Assembly (NCBI GenBank): GCA_033675545.1
Contig: JAWDGP010003399.1
Location: 265,001 to 329,000 of the forward strand
Reading direction: 5' to 3'
DNA from: Elysia crispata
Lineage: Eukaryota > Mollusca > Gastropoda > Plakobranchidae
DNA length: 64,000 nucleotides
The notes under the pieces are model-generated. The model saw nothing but the letters and a program-made list of their open reading frames with translations, did not search any database and was not told the DNA's origin. Made by a program: the position numbers and the translations under genes. Positions 23,901 through 33,547 of this stretch are shown in pieces (the stretch's first letter is position 1; each line of letters starts with the position of its first letter).

Positions 23901-26489
23901 TTAATTATCATATTAATTTAAGAGATAAAGCAGATAGTTCTGCAAGTTATCAATAAATATTTCTGATACTGAATGAAATTAGTCTTCTTTCTTATCATTT
24001 ATATTTTCTGAATAAAAAATTGTGGGTTTCCACCACTAAGTCTTGTGGCAAGATATCTCAATATTTTCTTTGAGCACTCTTACTCTCTAACCTTTCATTA
24101 TGGGGTTGAAGCAAGACTGAGTCCTAACATTCAACTTCTTTAGTGTATATGAACCTAAGATATTTTTTTACTATGAAAACCCGAAAAATGCTCTATCTCC
24201 CATAGTCTTTCTAAAAAAATGGTGTAAAAAAAGACAAGAAAAAAAAATGCATTAGGTTTTTCTGTTTTAGTATATTAATACAAAGCAGAGTTTGTGAAAC
24301 TGATTTCTAAAAGTGTAAGTCCAACACTTTTTAGCAGAAACAAGTAATTTTACATCAGCTTAAAAAGAAAAATAATAACTCAAGGGGAAGAATTGCTAAT
24401 GGGCATAGTATTCAAAACAAGCAAACAAAATGATTAATTCACCTTTTGTTATTTTTTAATGAACTTTTTAAAATGACGACCTAAACAAAGAAAATGTTCT
24501 ACACAACGGGATAACTGCATTATGATTTTAGAAATCTGTTATTATTTCTTCACTTCAAAACTTATATCATTGTTAAGTTTGTGAAATAAGTTTTTTTTTA
24601 TCTGTTGCTGGTTTAAGTACTAAAAGCATTTTAAAATGACATGTTTAAGTTTATCAGTGGAAGTGACTGGGCTAGCCCTGGCTCAGAAATCCTGGCTAGC
24701 ATTATTCCACAGTGACCTCTGTGCTTAAGGTCAGACTAAGAGCTCCACTGTGGAACCACTGTTTCAATATAAACAAATACATTAAAGGCATCTATAAACT
24801 AATGACTCAACAAATGTTTGGAATGGAATCATAGGAATCCAACTGAACATCGTGGATACACGTAGCTTACTTTCAGATAATTTGTGCATTTGTATTGAAG
24901 CTTGCATTTCTTCATTGGTCGCCGGAATTTAAGCCCGCCGCGTCCTTTTAAAGTAGGAGTTTCACTACGAGAGGATTCCTCTTCTTTTGTGCTTGCTGTA
25001 CTAGATACATCATCCTGAAAAGAGATGAAGTAAAAAAGAAAAACATGTTAGCCTCAAATGTTTCAAGAAACTCATAGAAAATCAATGATGAAACAATGAT
25101 AATTGAACTGAGAGGCAAAGTCTGTCCATTGTGAATAGAATAAATCAAAACAGAGCCATCTAACTATTATACTATGTGCAAAAGAATTATGGGTGTTCAA
25201 TATTCCAAAAAAAAAAGTATAAGTACTATTTTAAAAACAAAATTTTTAAAGGACTTGAGTCTCAATCTTCTGTCACAGCCTATAATTAAAAATTGTACTC
25301 ATCAAGTCATTTCCTCATTCTTTTTTTTGCTCAAGAGAGAGTAAGTAACAAGCCTTTATGAACTGAAAGAGCTATTTTAATTTTAATGCAGGACAGAAAA
25401 CTGTTGCTTATGAATATGATGTGAACAAAAATGCATGAAATTGTAGTTACACAATTTATCAAAGCTAAACCAATATTATGTTTTGGTCAAGAGTTTGATC
25501 TTAATCTCAAATATGGTAAAGTACCACTTTCTTAGTGAAACATAATCAACAATAAGACAATTCTACAAATGAGTTGCAAGAGTATGTGACTGTGAGCTGC
25601 CATATCCAAAGGCATTATGTTCAACAGTCGAAGATGCACAGACAAAGATGCATGTATACAAACTTGTAAATGTAAATCTCTCCATGCCATCACAAAAGAA
25701 ATAGAAATTGAATGTATTCAGGTTAGGTCTACATCTAGGTTGGGCTTGGAATCATGAATTATTGAATGTATTAAGATTCATGGCCCTTTATTGATGGGAC
25801 GAACCAAGAATAAGACTTTCATGATTGATTTCCTGTTCAACTGCAATTCTTGAGCTTCTAAAGGATAATTAAAGTTAATTCTGGAAACTTTTATATTAAT
25901 AATTCTATTGATAGTAAGATAAAGAGCAGCTCTTTTTACCATCTATTAGATCCAGACAAAATTAAGATTCTTAAAGAGAAAACCACTGTCTCATTAAAAA
26001 GCAATGATAACTTTCACCTGATGCTTCAAGATCTAGATATGGAACCTTTAGAAAGAACAGTTGAAATAGAAATTTGGTAAGGACTTTCAAATGGGTACAG
26101 AGGGCTTCGTACAATAAGGCCATAAAACAGGAACTCTCTAATCAAGAAAATAATAGGCCAATATTTGCCATAAAAAAACTTACAAATGCCTCAAGTAAGC
26201 ACAAATGACTTTCTTACAACGAATTACCAATAAAAATCGACGGCATCATATAAAGCCTATTCTATCCTTACTAAATCAACGTACGTAGCCAATCAGGAGC
26301 TCTGTAACGAAATTTGGGTGAAAATCTACCCTATGTTGAAAGATCTATTTTTCACCAAACAAAAATAATTAGATATAGATCTAGTGATATCTGCTTCATA
26401 GAATTTACCATTTCGTCTCCAGAAATATCCAAATGCAAAGCTGTCCTTTGTCTTTTTGACATCATATGAAGTGCTCCTGGTTCTTCCAT
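12187..26489 (-). CDS. EED: Polycomb protein EED, complete, 12 exons
   Basis: EED is the WD40 subunit of Polycomb repressive complex 2. It binds EZH and reads H3K27me3, stimulating further methylation in the nucleus. In coding order the exons are 26409-26489, 24871-25014, 20714-20806, 20029-20094, 19487-19612, 18464-18545, 18005-18096, 17198-17331, 16618-16723, 15992-16150, 15173-15246 and 12187-12313. They total 1284 nt (427 aa plus TGA; human EED has 441), and every junction is GT..AG and keeps frame. The start has A at -3 and G at +4. Residues 1-75 are a variable basic/acidic N-terminus and the seven-bladed propeller follows. The aromatic cage is intact: Phe83 (QPLFGIQ), Tyr134 (ENFYCCAW), Trp350 and Tyr351 (CEIWYMRF), each exactly 14 below human 97, 148, 364 and 365. 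Intron 2 (4.1 kb) carries a transposon remnant and the last intron a MITE. Confidence 0.97.
13108..13798. mobile_element. PIF/Harbinger-type MITE, non-autonomous
   Basis: The left end AGCGGCCTATACACAATC and the complement of the right end, AGGCGGCCATACAGGATC, form imperfect terminal inverted repeats. Similarity continues for another dozen or more bases (ATCAATT..TA..TG). TAA flanks both sides (13105-13107 and 13799-13801), the 3-bp target-site duplication typical of PIF/Harbinger insertions. The 691-bp interior has no coding capacity and contains related AT-rich motifs in both orientations. It lies in the last EED intron. Its ends resemble those of the larger element at 28333-31607. Confidence 0.75.
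20964..20993. repeat. Poly(A) tract of about 30 bases
   Basis: An uninterrupted A run in EED intron 2, just upstream of exon 3 in gene orientation. It could be the tail of a retroposed sequence or a simple repeat; no retroposon body was recognised beside it. Confidence 0.85.
22566..23640 (-). pseudogene. Degraded transposon-encoded protein of a KLH..EQG-type family
   Basis: On the minus strand several conserved blocks appear in order in shifting frames. Near 23560-23620 is a [11 protein letters not shown] block. Near 22900-22990 is [14 protein letters not shown]. At about 22630-22790 are [18 protein letters not shown] and then, after a frameshift, [18 protein letters not shown] recognise this layout (Pro-Cys-x-x-Cys, a GxxFxGN block, then a KLHxLExH...EQGxE-x-x-H block) from uncharacterised repetitive proteins in invertebrate genomes, but cannot name the superfamily with certainty. 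Stops and frameshifts show it is dead. It lies in EED intron 2, antisense to the repeat families on + but in the same orientation as EED. Confidence 0.55.
24705..24755. repeat. Short inverted repeat (10-bp stem)
   Basis: TTCCACAGTG at 24705-24714 is perfectly complementary to CACTGTGGAA at 24746-24755, with a 31-base loop, about 115 bases downstream of EED exon 2 in gene orientation. A nearby GGCTAGC duplication (24670 and 24694 region) suggests a decayed small repeat. Function is unknown. Confidence 0.5.
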
Positions 26490-27454
26490 CGTGCAAGGAT
26501 AAATCCAAATTCAAGCAGGTTTTCTGTTGAAACTTGGCTGTGTAACGTTAATTATAAAATTAATATGGCTTTAGCGCTTGATCTAGAATCTAGATCACTG
26601 TTATATTTCGACATCAACTTTAGAAGGATGACCTGAAAATGAAATCAAGGAACCATTCTGATTTTGTTGTGATTTTGTACATTGTGGGTAGTTGTGAAAG
26701 CTGCCAGAAAAATAGAGGCATATAATGTTGAAATATGAAATGATAAATAGAGATCAAACTACAATGTATGTAGATATATTTTCATGAGAAAATAGAAAAA
26801 TTGTTTAACTTGTGAAAACAATAGTTTTTTTTTATTATGATATTTTGTTTTGACAGATGAAGTAATGCTGAGTTTAAAAGAGAAAATTTAATGCAGTTAG
26901 AATTTTTTTTCACTTGATACATTTTAAGGGCATTTCAACATTTCTAATCTTTTCTGATCGCACAAATTAAAGAGCTCCTAATTTAAAAAAAAAATACACC
27001 ATAATGATATTTAACAACAACAAATATAATATTGACGACAGTGGTGATATGAAGCACGTTAAACAATGCAGAATTTAGGAGGAACTTAATGAAATAAATT
27101 TTTAATTACTACCCTATTGACATAAACTTATTCAAATCCATTTTCTTAAAGATGGACGGGGAGGCCAAAGGTTTCAGGAGTTTGTTTTTATTGGTTTTTT
27201 TTTTTTTTTTTGGGGGGGGGGGGTGGGGGCTTTATTTGTCTTATTGGGTTTTTTTATGTGAAACTATAGGAACAATTGATAAAAATCAATCAACTCGTCC
27301 CAAGCAAACGACACCTCTCTATGTTGTTTTGAGCAGGTTCATCGAAAATGTAGGTATTTTTCATTCGGATTTTTCCTCTAAGTGAGTGTCATAAAGAAAA
27401 GCTACTCATAGATCACGCTGTTAAAAAGATAGCTTTGAATTTGATCTATTTCGG
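26490..27454. other. Sequence upstream of the EED start codon; probable 5' UTR and promoter
   Basis: No coding similarity is seen. I cannot place a transcription start. A T-run followed by a G-run lies at about 27195-27232. Confidence 0.4.
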
Positions 27455-27594
27455 GGGTGCCAGATGGCTCAGTAGGTAGAGCGTCGGACCGTCTGATGGT
27501 TGATTTCATCTAACCAGTTTTAGACTGCGATTGTTGGGAGTCTAATAATTTCTGCTGAGTCACTGCCTATGGGGCTGTAAAGTAAGAGGATCAT
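27455..27594 (+). repeat. tRNA-derived SINE
   Basis: GATGGCTCAGTAGGTAGAGC contains TGGCTCAGTAGG, a perfect match to the RNA polymerase III A-box consensus TRGCNNAGTNGG. About 30 bases on, GGTTGATTTC looks like a B box with one base lost. A body of roughly 80 bases without tRNA similarity follows and leads directly into the long (GAA)n array, as expected for a SINE with a simple-repeat 3' tail. It is not a functional tRNA gene because the anticodon and T arms do not form. Confidence 0.6.
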
Positions 27595-27772
27595 TGAAGA
27601 AGAAGAAGAAGAAGAAGAAGAAGAAGAAGAAGAAGAAGAAGAAGAAGAAGAAGAAGAAGAAGAAGAAGAAGAAGAAGAAGAAGAAGAAGAAGAAGAAGAA
27701 GAAGAAGAAGAAGAAGAAGAAGAAGAAGAAGAAGAAGAAGAAGAAGAAGATGAAGATGATGATGATGATAAT
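27595..27772 (+). repeat. (GAA)n microsatellite ending in (GAT)n
   Basis: About 52 uninterrupted GAA units are followed by a short GAT run. It begins exactly where the SINE-like sequence stops, so it is probably that element's expanded tail. The long Phe, Lys or Leu open frames here are artefacts of the repeat. Confidence 0.95.
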
Positions 27773-28529
27773 GTTGAACAAAATGAGGCACTTTGCTTTC
27801 ATTTCTCGTGATTCCATGTGATGATAAGAATTTATCACATCCAAAAATACATTTTTAAAAGCTTTATTCAGTAGGCTAATGTTATTTCAAAAGCCCTTTT
27901 ATTAGGATGATAAGCAAATTTACTACAGAAATGAGAACTGTTCTCCACCTATTCAATGTTAAAAAGTTTCCTTTTCTTCTGTGCAGTTGAATGGCTTTGG
28001 AGGATGTCTTTCCTTATTGTGAAGATTGCATTTATTCAATGTATTTGGCTTCTCCATTTGTTCATTTGAATGGGAAATCAGCTTGTGTTATTATAAATCG
28101 AGATATTTGGAAAAGAATAATACGTTTCGAGATCAACTTAGGCAATTTCATGATTTTTATCATTTGACACCTGAATTGATGTTTGAAGAGTGTATTAAAA
28201 TCGTTGGTGTTAGAACCAACGATAAGTTGCAGCTGATCTTTATTTGAAGTGTTTTTTTACAATTTGTTTCAAAAGTTCATTGCTTTCTTTCAAAAGTTGC
28301 ATGTCTATTTTTCTAAGAAACAGATTGTCTAAAGGGGCCTATACACGATCACAAAAGTTGTCAAAATTTTTATTCAAAATCTTTATCGGAAATTATGATT
28401 CAAAATTTTGATGCTTAATTTCCAACATTTTTTTTTTTTATTTTTTTTTTTTTTTGTTTTCTGATTTTGTTTTTGTTTTTTGGCTCAAAGTTCAGTTTTG
28501 TCAAAATCTTCGACTTGGAGATATCAGTG

Positions 28530-30632
28530 GCCATATCACTTGCAAATGCCTTGGACTCGGATGAAAGATCTTGTAAACGGCGGAAATGATCAAAGAACTG
28601 GTCATTAGAGCGCGGAACCTACAGGCATGCTAAGTTTTTAAAAGAATTACCTATTAGCGAACCTGAGGACTTCCGTAACTTCCTAAGAATGGAGGCGCAA
28701 TTGTTTGATGAATCTACTCGACCGTGTTGAGCTATTGATAAGGAAAAAAGACACAGTAATGCGTTCATCCATTTCACCAAGTGAACGCTTGTCCATCACA
28801 CTTAGGTACCTGGCGTCTGGAAATTCCTTTGAAGACTTGAAATTCCTGACAGCAACATCGCTACAAGAGATAGGAAAGTTGGTCATCGAAACATGCGAGG
28901 CTATTATCGTTTGCCTGAAGCTTCAGGGGGTTATAAAGGTGAGGTGAATTTACATTGTACGATACCGTTGTTAATGTGTTGGTCTTTGCCTTTTAAGAAC
29001 TGTGTGACAACGCTATAACAGAAAAGGAAGCTTCATGGCGCAAATTTAAAGAAAAGACTCTTTAACTATCCTCAGGAATCAAGAAGGTGGGCACACCTGT
29101 CCATTTTAGAAATCAATGCCTTTTTAAAATGAAAATACAATGACAAATTCATCATGATGTTTTTGAAAACTGCAACTGTTTTTGAAATTTGAAAGTTTAT
29201 TATTAAACCAAAGTATTGAACATCAAAATGAAGTGACATTGGTATAATTTGACAAATGAAAGAAATCAGGAAACTAAGCAAAACAGCAAAAGCAGAATGC
29301 TCACCATAAGAAATGTCGATTTTCTCAATCTTCTTAAATGTTAGGGTTGAAATTGCTGAAAAACTGAGCGAGACTGATTTGGTTTCCAATGCATTTATTT
29401 GGCACTTGCGAAAAGTGTCCACCTTGGTCATTTTTCAAGAAGGTGGCAGATTCTGTCTGAGCTTGGTAGAGAGTAAGAGGAGAATATGGCGTACTGCATC
29501 GACTGCTGTGAGATGTGGGAGTGTCGCAATTAATTTGGACTGAGTGTTTGTGCAGAGTTCCGCATCGGCCTTCAAATAAGATGTCATTTATGGCTTTCTT
29601 CACCCACAGCTGTTGTCTGGGATCCATACTTTTCAATTCATGTGCCCATGTCCTGGCTTGGGTTAGTTAAGCGTGCTTTGGCCAACGATAGAAGCTCCGC
29701 TTCCTCGGCTTCCGGAACTGATTTTCGTTTTCTGATAGAAGTAATAGGCACAGACTGATTGGAGGATGACGGCGTTGTCGGTCTGTGTAGTAAGCGTGTA
29801 ATTGCTGTAGATGTAGATGATTCCTCGCTGTCTTCTGCTTCTCCATCTTTAGAACTTTCTTGTAGGCAATCTTCATCCTGGAATAGAATCACACACGAAT
29901 TTCATTAGACTTTGTTTGGTATCGATATTTCAAGGATCGTAAGTTTTTGAATTATTAATAACAAGACTTAATTCATTTTTCAGATTCTAACAACATCAGA
30001 AGAATGGAGACTGACGAGCGAAGCCTTCATGTCGGCCTGGAATTTTCCGCACTGCTATAGGTTCATTTTACTTCAATTAAAAAAAAAATCTTAAGCATCA
30101 TACTCATCGCAGTTGTCAATGCCAATTATAAATTCATTATGGCCAATACAGACGTCAATGTACGCGTTTTCGATGGAGGAGTGCTAGCATGCAGTGACTG
30201 AATTTGGCCGACGCCTTGAAGAAGGCGCTTTGAACCTTCCGGAACCAGAGCCAATCGTACAGAACGGAAGCAAAATGCCGTTTGTTTTTGTCGCAAATGA
30301 TGCATTTGGAATGACAGAAAATCTTTTAAAGCCATACGGAGGGGAAAAATTAGATCATGACCAACGCGTGTTCAACTATCGCTTGAGCAGAGCGAGGCGG
30401 GTGTCAGGAAATGATTTGGGATACACTGTCCATACAACTTGCTCCTAAAAAATCTACAACTATTACGCTAGCCAGCTGCTATCAGCACAATTTCCTTCGC
30501 AACAGATCAAAACATTACTTGAGAGCTGGAAGTGGGGACTGTGCAGATGCTAATCACGAGATCCACTCAGCGGACTGGCGAGAACAACATCTAATTGAAA
30601 GTTTGAGGACATGCAGAAGTAGAAACATCGAA
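28530..30632 (+). pseudogene. Harbinger (HARBI1-like) transposase pseudogene, two exons
   Basis: Exon 1 includes ISEPEDFRNFLRMEAQLFDE, then a one-base frameshift near 28710, then RVELLIRKKDTVMRSSISPS and the SERLSITLRYLASG block. It ends at a consensus donor after 28938 (AAG|GTGAGG). Exon 2 starts at 29994 (CAG|ATTCTA), with matching phase 0, and continues TSEEWRLTSEAFMSAWNFPH. The stretch expected to hold the first catalytic Asp is missing after about 30055. The block with the second Asp (FVFVANDAFGM) is present. The catalytic Glu position in the RARRVxEN block reads SGN, so Glu is replaced by Gly. A TGA also lies early, near 28588, and a further frameshift near 30195. This copy cannot make active transposase. 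Confidence 0.8.
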
Positions 30633-31140
30633 GCGGTGGTACGCGATGTACCACCCAAACTTTTGCACACAAGGCCAAGTTCAATGGCAAGATGCCAGGA
30701 TTGCATAATGATTTCATACAAACAGATTTTATGTGCATCAAAATGAGACTGTGTGGCCTGTGTATGGTTAATGAATTAAATGAAGCTGAACGCGATTTGG
30801 TGCAAGACTGACTTCACAATAGTCAACTGGAATAGAATGTCAAGATTTCCTGGGCTTATGGATTGCAGGTATCATCGCTAGAAGAAATTGGGATACAATA
30901 ATAAATACAGTACAATCACATGTGTCTTGTTCAGTGTTGCTTACATCCGACAAAGTACTTCTTGACCTGGCAGGGTCTCTTGCGAACATCATCGCAAACA
31001 TGAACCACGCACTTGACTCTTACAGTTCGTCTCTGTCAGTTCCTGATCTTGAACTTTTGTCGACTTTTCGTAGTTCGTTTCTAAAGTTTGTTCGCAGGTT
31101 GTTAAGCTTTTTTTCCCAGTTATTCCATTGATCCTTGTTT
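29430..31140 (-). pseudogene. MADF/Myb-SANT-like second protein of the Harbinger element, broken
   Basis: Minus-strand pieces resemble the DNA-binding partner that PIF/Harbinger elements usually encode. An N-terminal MADF-like block (KKLNNLRTNFRNELRKVDKS) lies near 31030-31105, followed by a stop. A consensus donor follows (GTAAGC at 30939-30944). The matching phase-0 acceptor is just above 29877, leading into DEDCLQESSKDGEAEDSEES and, after a frameshift near 29650, a BESS-like end ([20 protein letters not shown]). The family identification is good for the two ends and the intron is inferred from splice consensus and phase. Its C-terminal exon lies inside the transposase intron. Confidence 0.65.
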
Positions 31141-33093
31141 AACAAATTCCTGATATTCCCTCAAAAGGGTGTTGTAGGATTCAGCTTTTTTAAACCGGTC
31201 CTCCAACTTGATTTGTTTCGCAATGCCGGCAATGTCTAAAACAGCTCAAGCAGCTATATTAAAAATTTCTTTTCGTTCTCTTTCTTTGCAGACATTGTGA
31301 TTTCTTATTATTTTATTTCTTTTATTGCCTTTGAAGACATTGTGATTTCTTATTATTTTATTTCTTGTTCTTTTGTCTTGGTTGTCAACTAGGGGAAAAA
31401 ATTATTTGATAAAAATTTTGACACGAGCCTACAAATGAATAAAAATTGATAGCTCGTATAAAAATTTGACAACTCATAAAAAAATATCAACTGAAGTTGA
31501 TACGTAAAAACTTTGATTCAAAAATTTTTTGACATCAAAACACCCTACACGCGATCAAATGTCTCATAAAAATTTTGAAGACTTTTTTTTATCGCGTATG
31601 GGCCCCTTAAGTTACATCTGCATTTTCAGTTATTCACACGAGGTGAATTATCTATAACAAGAAAACTATGCGGTTTCCCCCAACAGATATTACACAGTCG
31701 TTTAAATTCACTATTAAACGCATCTGGAGAAACATTATCTTGGTAAATGCATTGAATATCTATATAATATAATATGTTATCTTGTTTAAAAAGGCAGAGG
31801 AAGTTGCTATTTTGTCGAATTGTTTGTCTGGGTAATCGAAAATAGTTTTGAGATAGATAAAAAAAATAATCAACATTTGAAAGTCTTCCCCTGGTATATT
31901 AATCTTTACGTTTATTTTGTTTCTCTAACAATACGTTATAAAAGTTATTAGGTTTTTATCGATAGGATTAATTTCTTTCGGGTCAACATTATATTCTTCG
32001 TTTTATAAGAATTCGCATGTAATCGGATTTTCATTTTCAAATTTTTCTCCTATCTCTTTTATCAAAGTATGTGGACTGATATCCTTACTTCTGAAACCTT
32101 CCTTTTTGTTCAATAAATCATACATAGCAATAGAAACGGGGTTTTGCGCAATAGCGCAAGAAAGACGATTTTTTTTATAATTGTAAAATCACATAACTCT
32201 TGTAAAAATGAAGATATAGAGCTAATTTTGGTATCGAATTTCTCAAAATCAAAAGATCTTTCAAGACAAATTGCAATAATTTGCCTAATTGCAATTTCAA
32301 ATTTCAGTTTCGAGTACCTAAATTAGTATCTTTATGTAGGTTATTATTGAAACCACATTTTAGTATTTTATACTCGTCTTAGGTTGAAATAGACTTACCA
32401 TAACAATCTTTTCATTGTAATATGATAAATCTTTTTAGTAGAATACTAAATTATGTTTAAGTTTTCCCACACCCTTATTTTCCTACGATTAAACCTTTAT
32501 TGTTTCTCTCTGTATGCTCTCTGGCTTTTCCAAAATATTGAACAAGTGCTGAGGCAACAAAGTTTGACCTATTTTCAATCCTAAATTAGAACAAGATTAG
32601 TGTTGAGGCAACGTTGGACCTAAAATATTGTTTTCGCTAGGCTGAGATTCATGTAGTTGTTATACCGTAGTAACTTTTTGCTCCCACTGCTCTGCAAACT
32701 CTGGTTTGTTTAAGATTTTGAATTTGTTCTTTCAATCGATAAACTTCAGAAAAGCGAAGGCCTAATTTGAAAAAGTTGGAAATTGATATTGATATCGATA
32801 TAATATATTTCACAATTTTATACTTTTGCACTGGCTGATACTTGCTTGTAGAATTATATTTTCACCGTTTCTTTTTCCTTAAAAGTTCACATACGTTCAA
32901 CCTTACGTATTAGTTTCTAACACAAGGACAGGATTTATGAAGGATCACATGAATGTTCAAAATATACGGAATTCCGTAAATTAACGGAAAATTCTCTTCC
33001 CCGTTTCTGGAAACTTTATAATTATCATTATGCGTAAGTTGTTCTCCTAAAAGGCTGATTCCTTAAAAATAATGCGTGATCAGAAACTGACCA

Positions 33094-33143
33094 ATCTGTC
33101 TGTCTGTCTGTCTGTTTGTCTCTCTCTCTATCTCTCGCTCTCA
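33094..33143. repeat. (TCTG)n/(TC)n microsatellite
   Basis: About six TCTG units followed by TC-rich sequence. Confidence 0.85.
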
Positions 33144-33430
33144 CCAGTCTGCCAAAAAAAGTCTAAAAAAATAAAAATAAAAGAAGGTAGCTAAAGATCT
33201 GTAAGTAAAAAAGGAAAGAGATCGGAGGCTAAACTCGTTGATTAAGAGCCTACCGAAAGCTAGAAAGAACAAGTAATTACGTAACCATATACAGAGAGAA
33301 GCCAATCTTCTCATTAATAACAAACTATACGAACAAAATAAAAAAAGGTATAAAGATGGGAAAATAAAGAAAGCACATCTACTTCAATTTATGCTATGAT
33401 ATATGTTATCTGAAACTTGGAATAGAAACC

Positions 33431-33547
33431 AGAAGAAGAAGGAGGAGGAGAAGAAGAAGAAGAAGAAGAAGAAGAAGAAGAAGAAGAAGAAGAAGAAGAA
33501 TTGAAGAAATGAAAGAGGGAGGAGGAGGAGGAGGAGAAGAAGAAGAA
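33431..33547. repeat. (AAG)n/(GGA)n compound microsatellite
   Basis: AAG and AGG trinucleotide runs with one interruption near 33500-33517. The Ser- and Phe-rich open frames on the minus strand are by-products of the repeat. Confidence 0.9.

Larger units (their letters stand above)
28333..31607 (+). mobile_element. PIF/Harbinger DNA transposon, full length but inactivated
   Basis: The element begins AGGGGCCTATACACGATC. The complement of its right end reads AGGGGCCCATACGCGAT, and both ends share a further inner block of AATTTTTAT-type sequence. TAA directly flanks each end (28330-28332 and 31608-31610). This target-site size and sequence, the TIRs, a HARBI1-like transposase and a second antisense MADF/Myb-like gene together define a PIF/Harbinger element. 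It is 3275 bp. Both genes are broken. The ends resemble those of the MITE at 13108-13798. Confidence 0.9.

Noticed and set aside
27595..27772. Possible CRISPR-like or tandem array
   Set aside because: Pure trinucleotide repeat without spacers in a eukaryotic genome; no array with spacers exists in the window.
27560..27844. Long poly-Phe, poly-Leu and poly-Lys open frames
   Set aside because: They are translations of the (GAA)n array in different frames, with no coding signal outside it.
30126..30335. Minus-strand open frame inside the Harbinger element
   Set aside because: It is the shadow of transposase coding sequence on the other strand.
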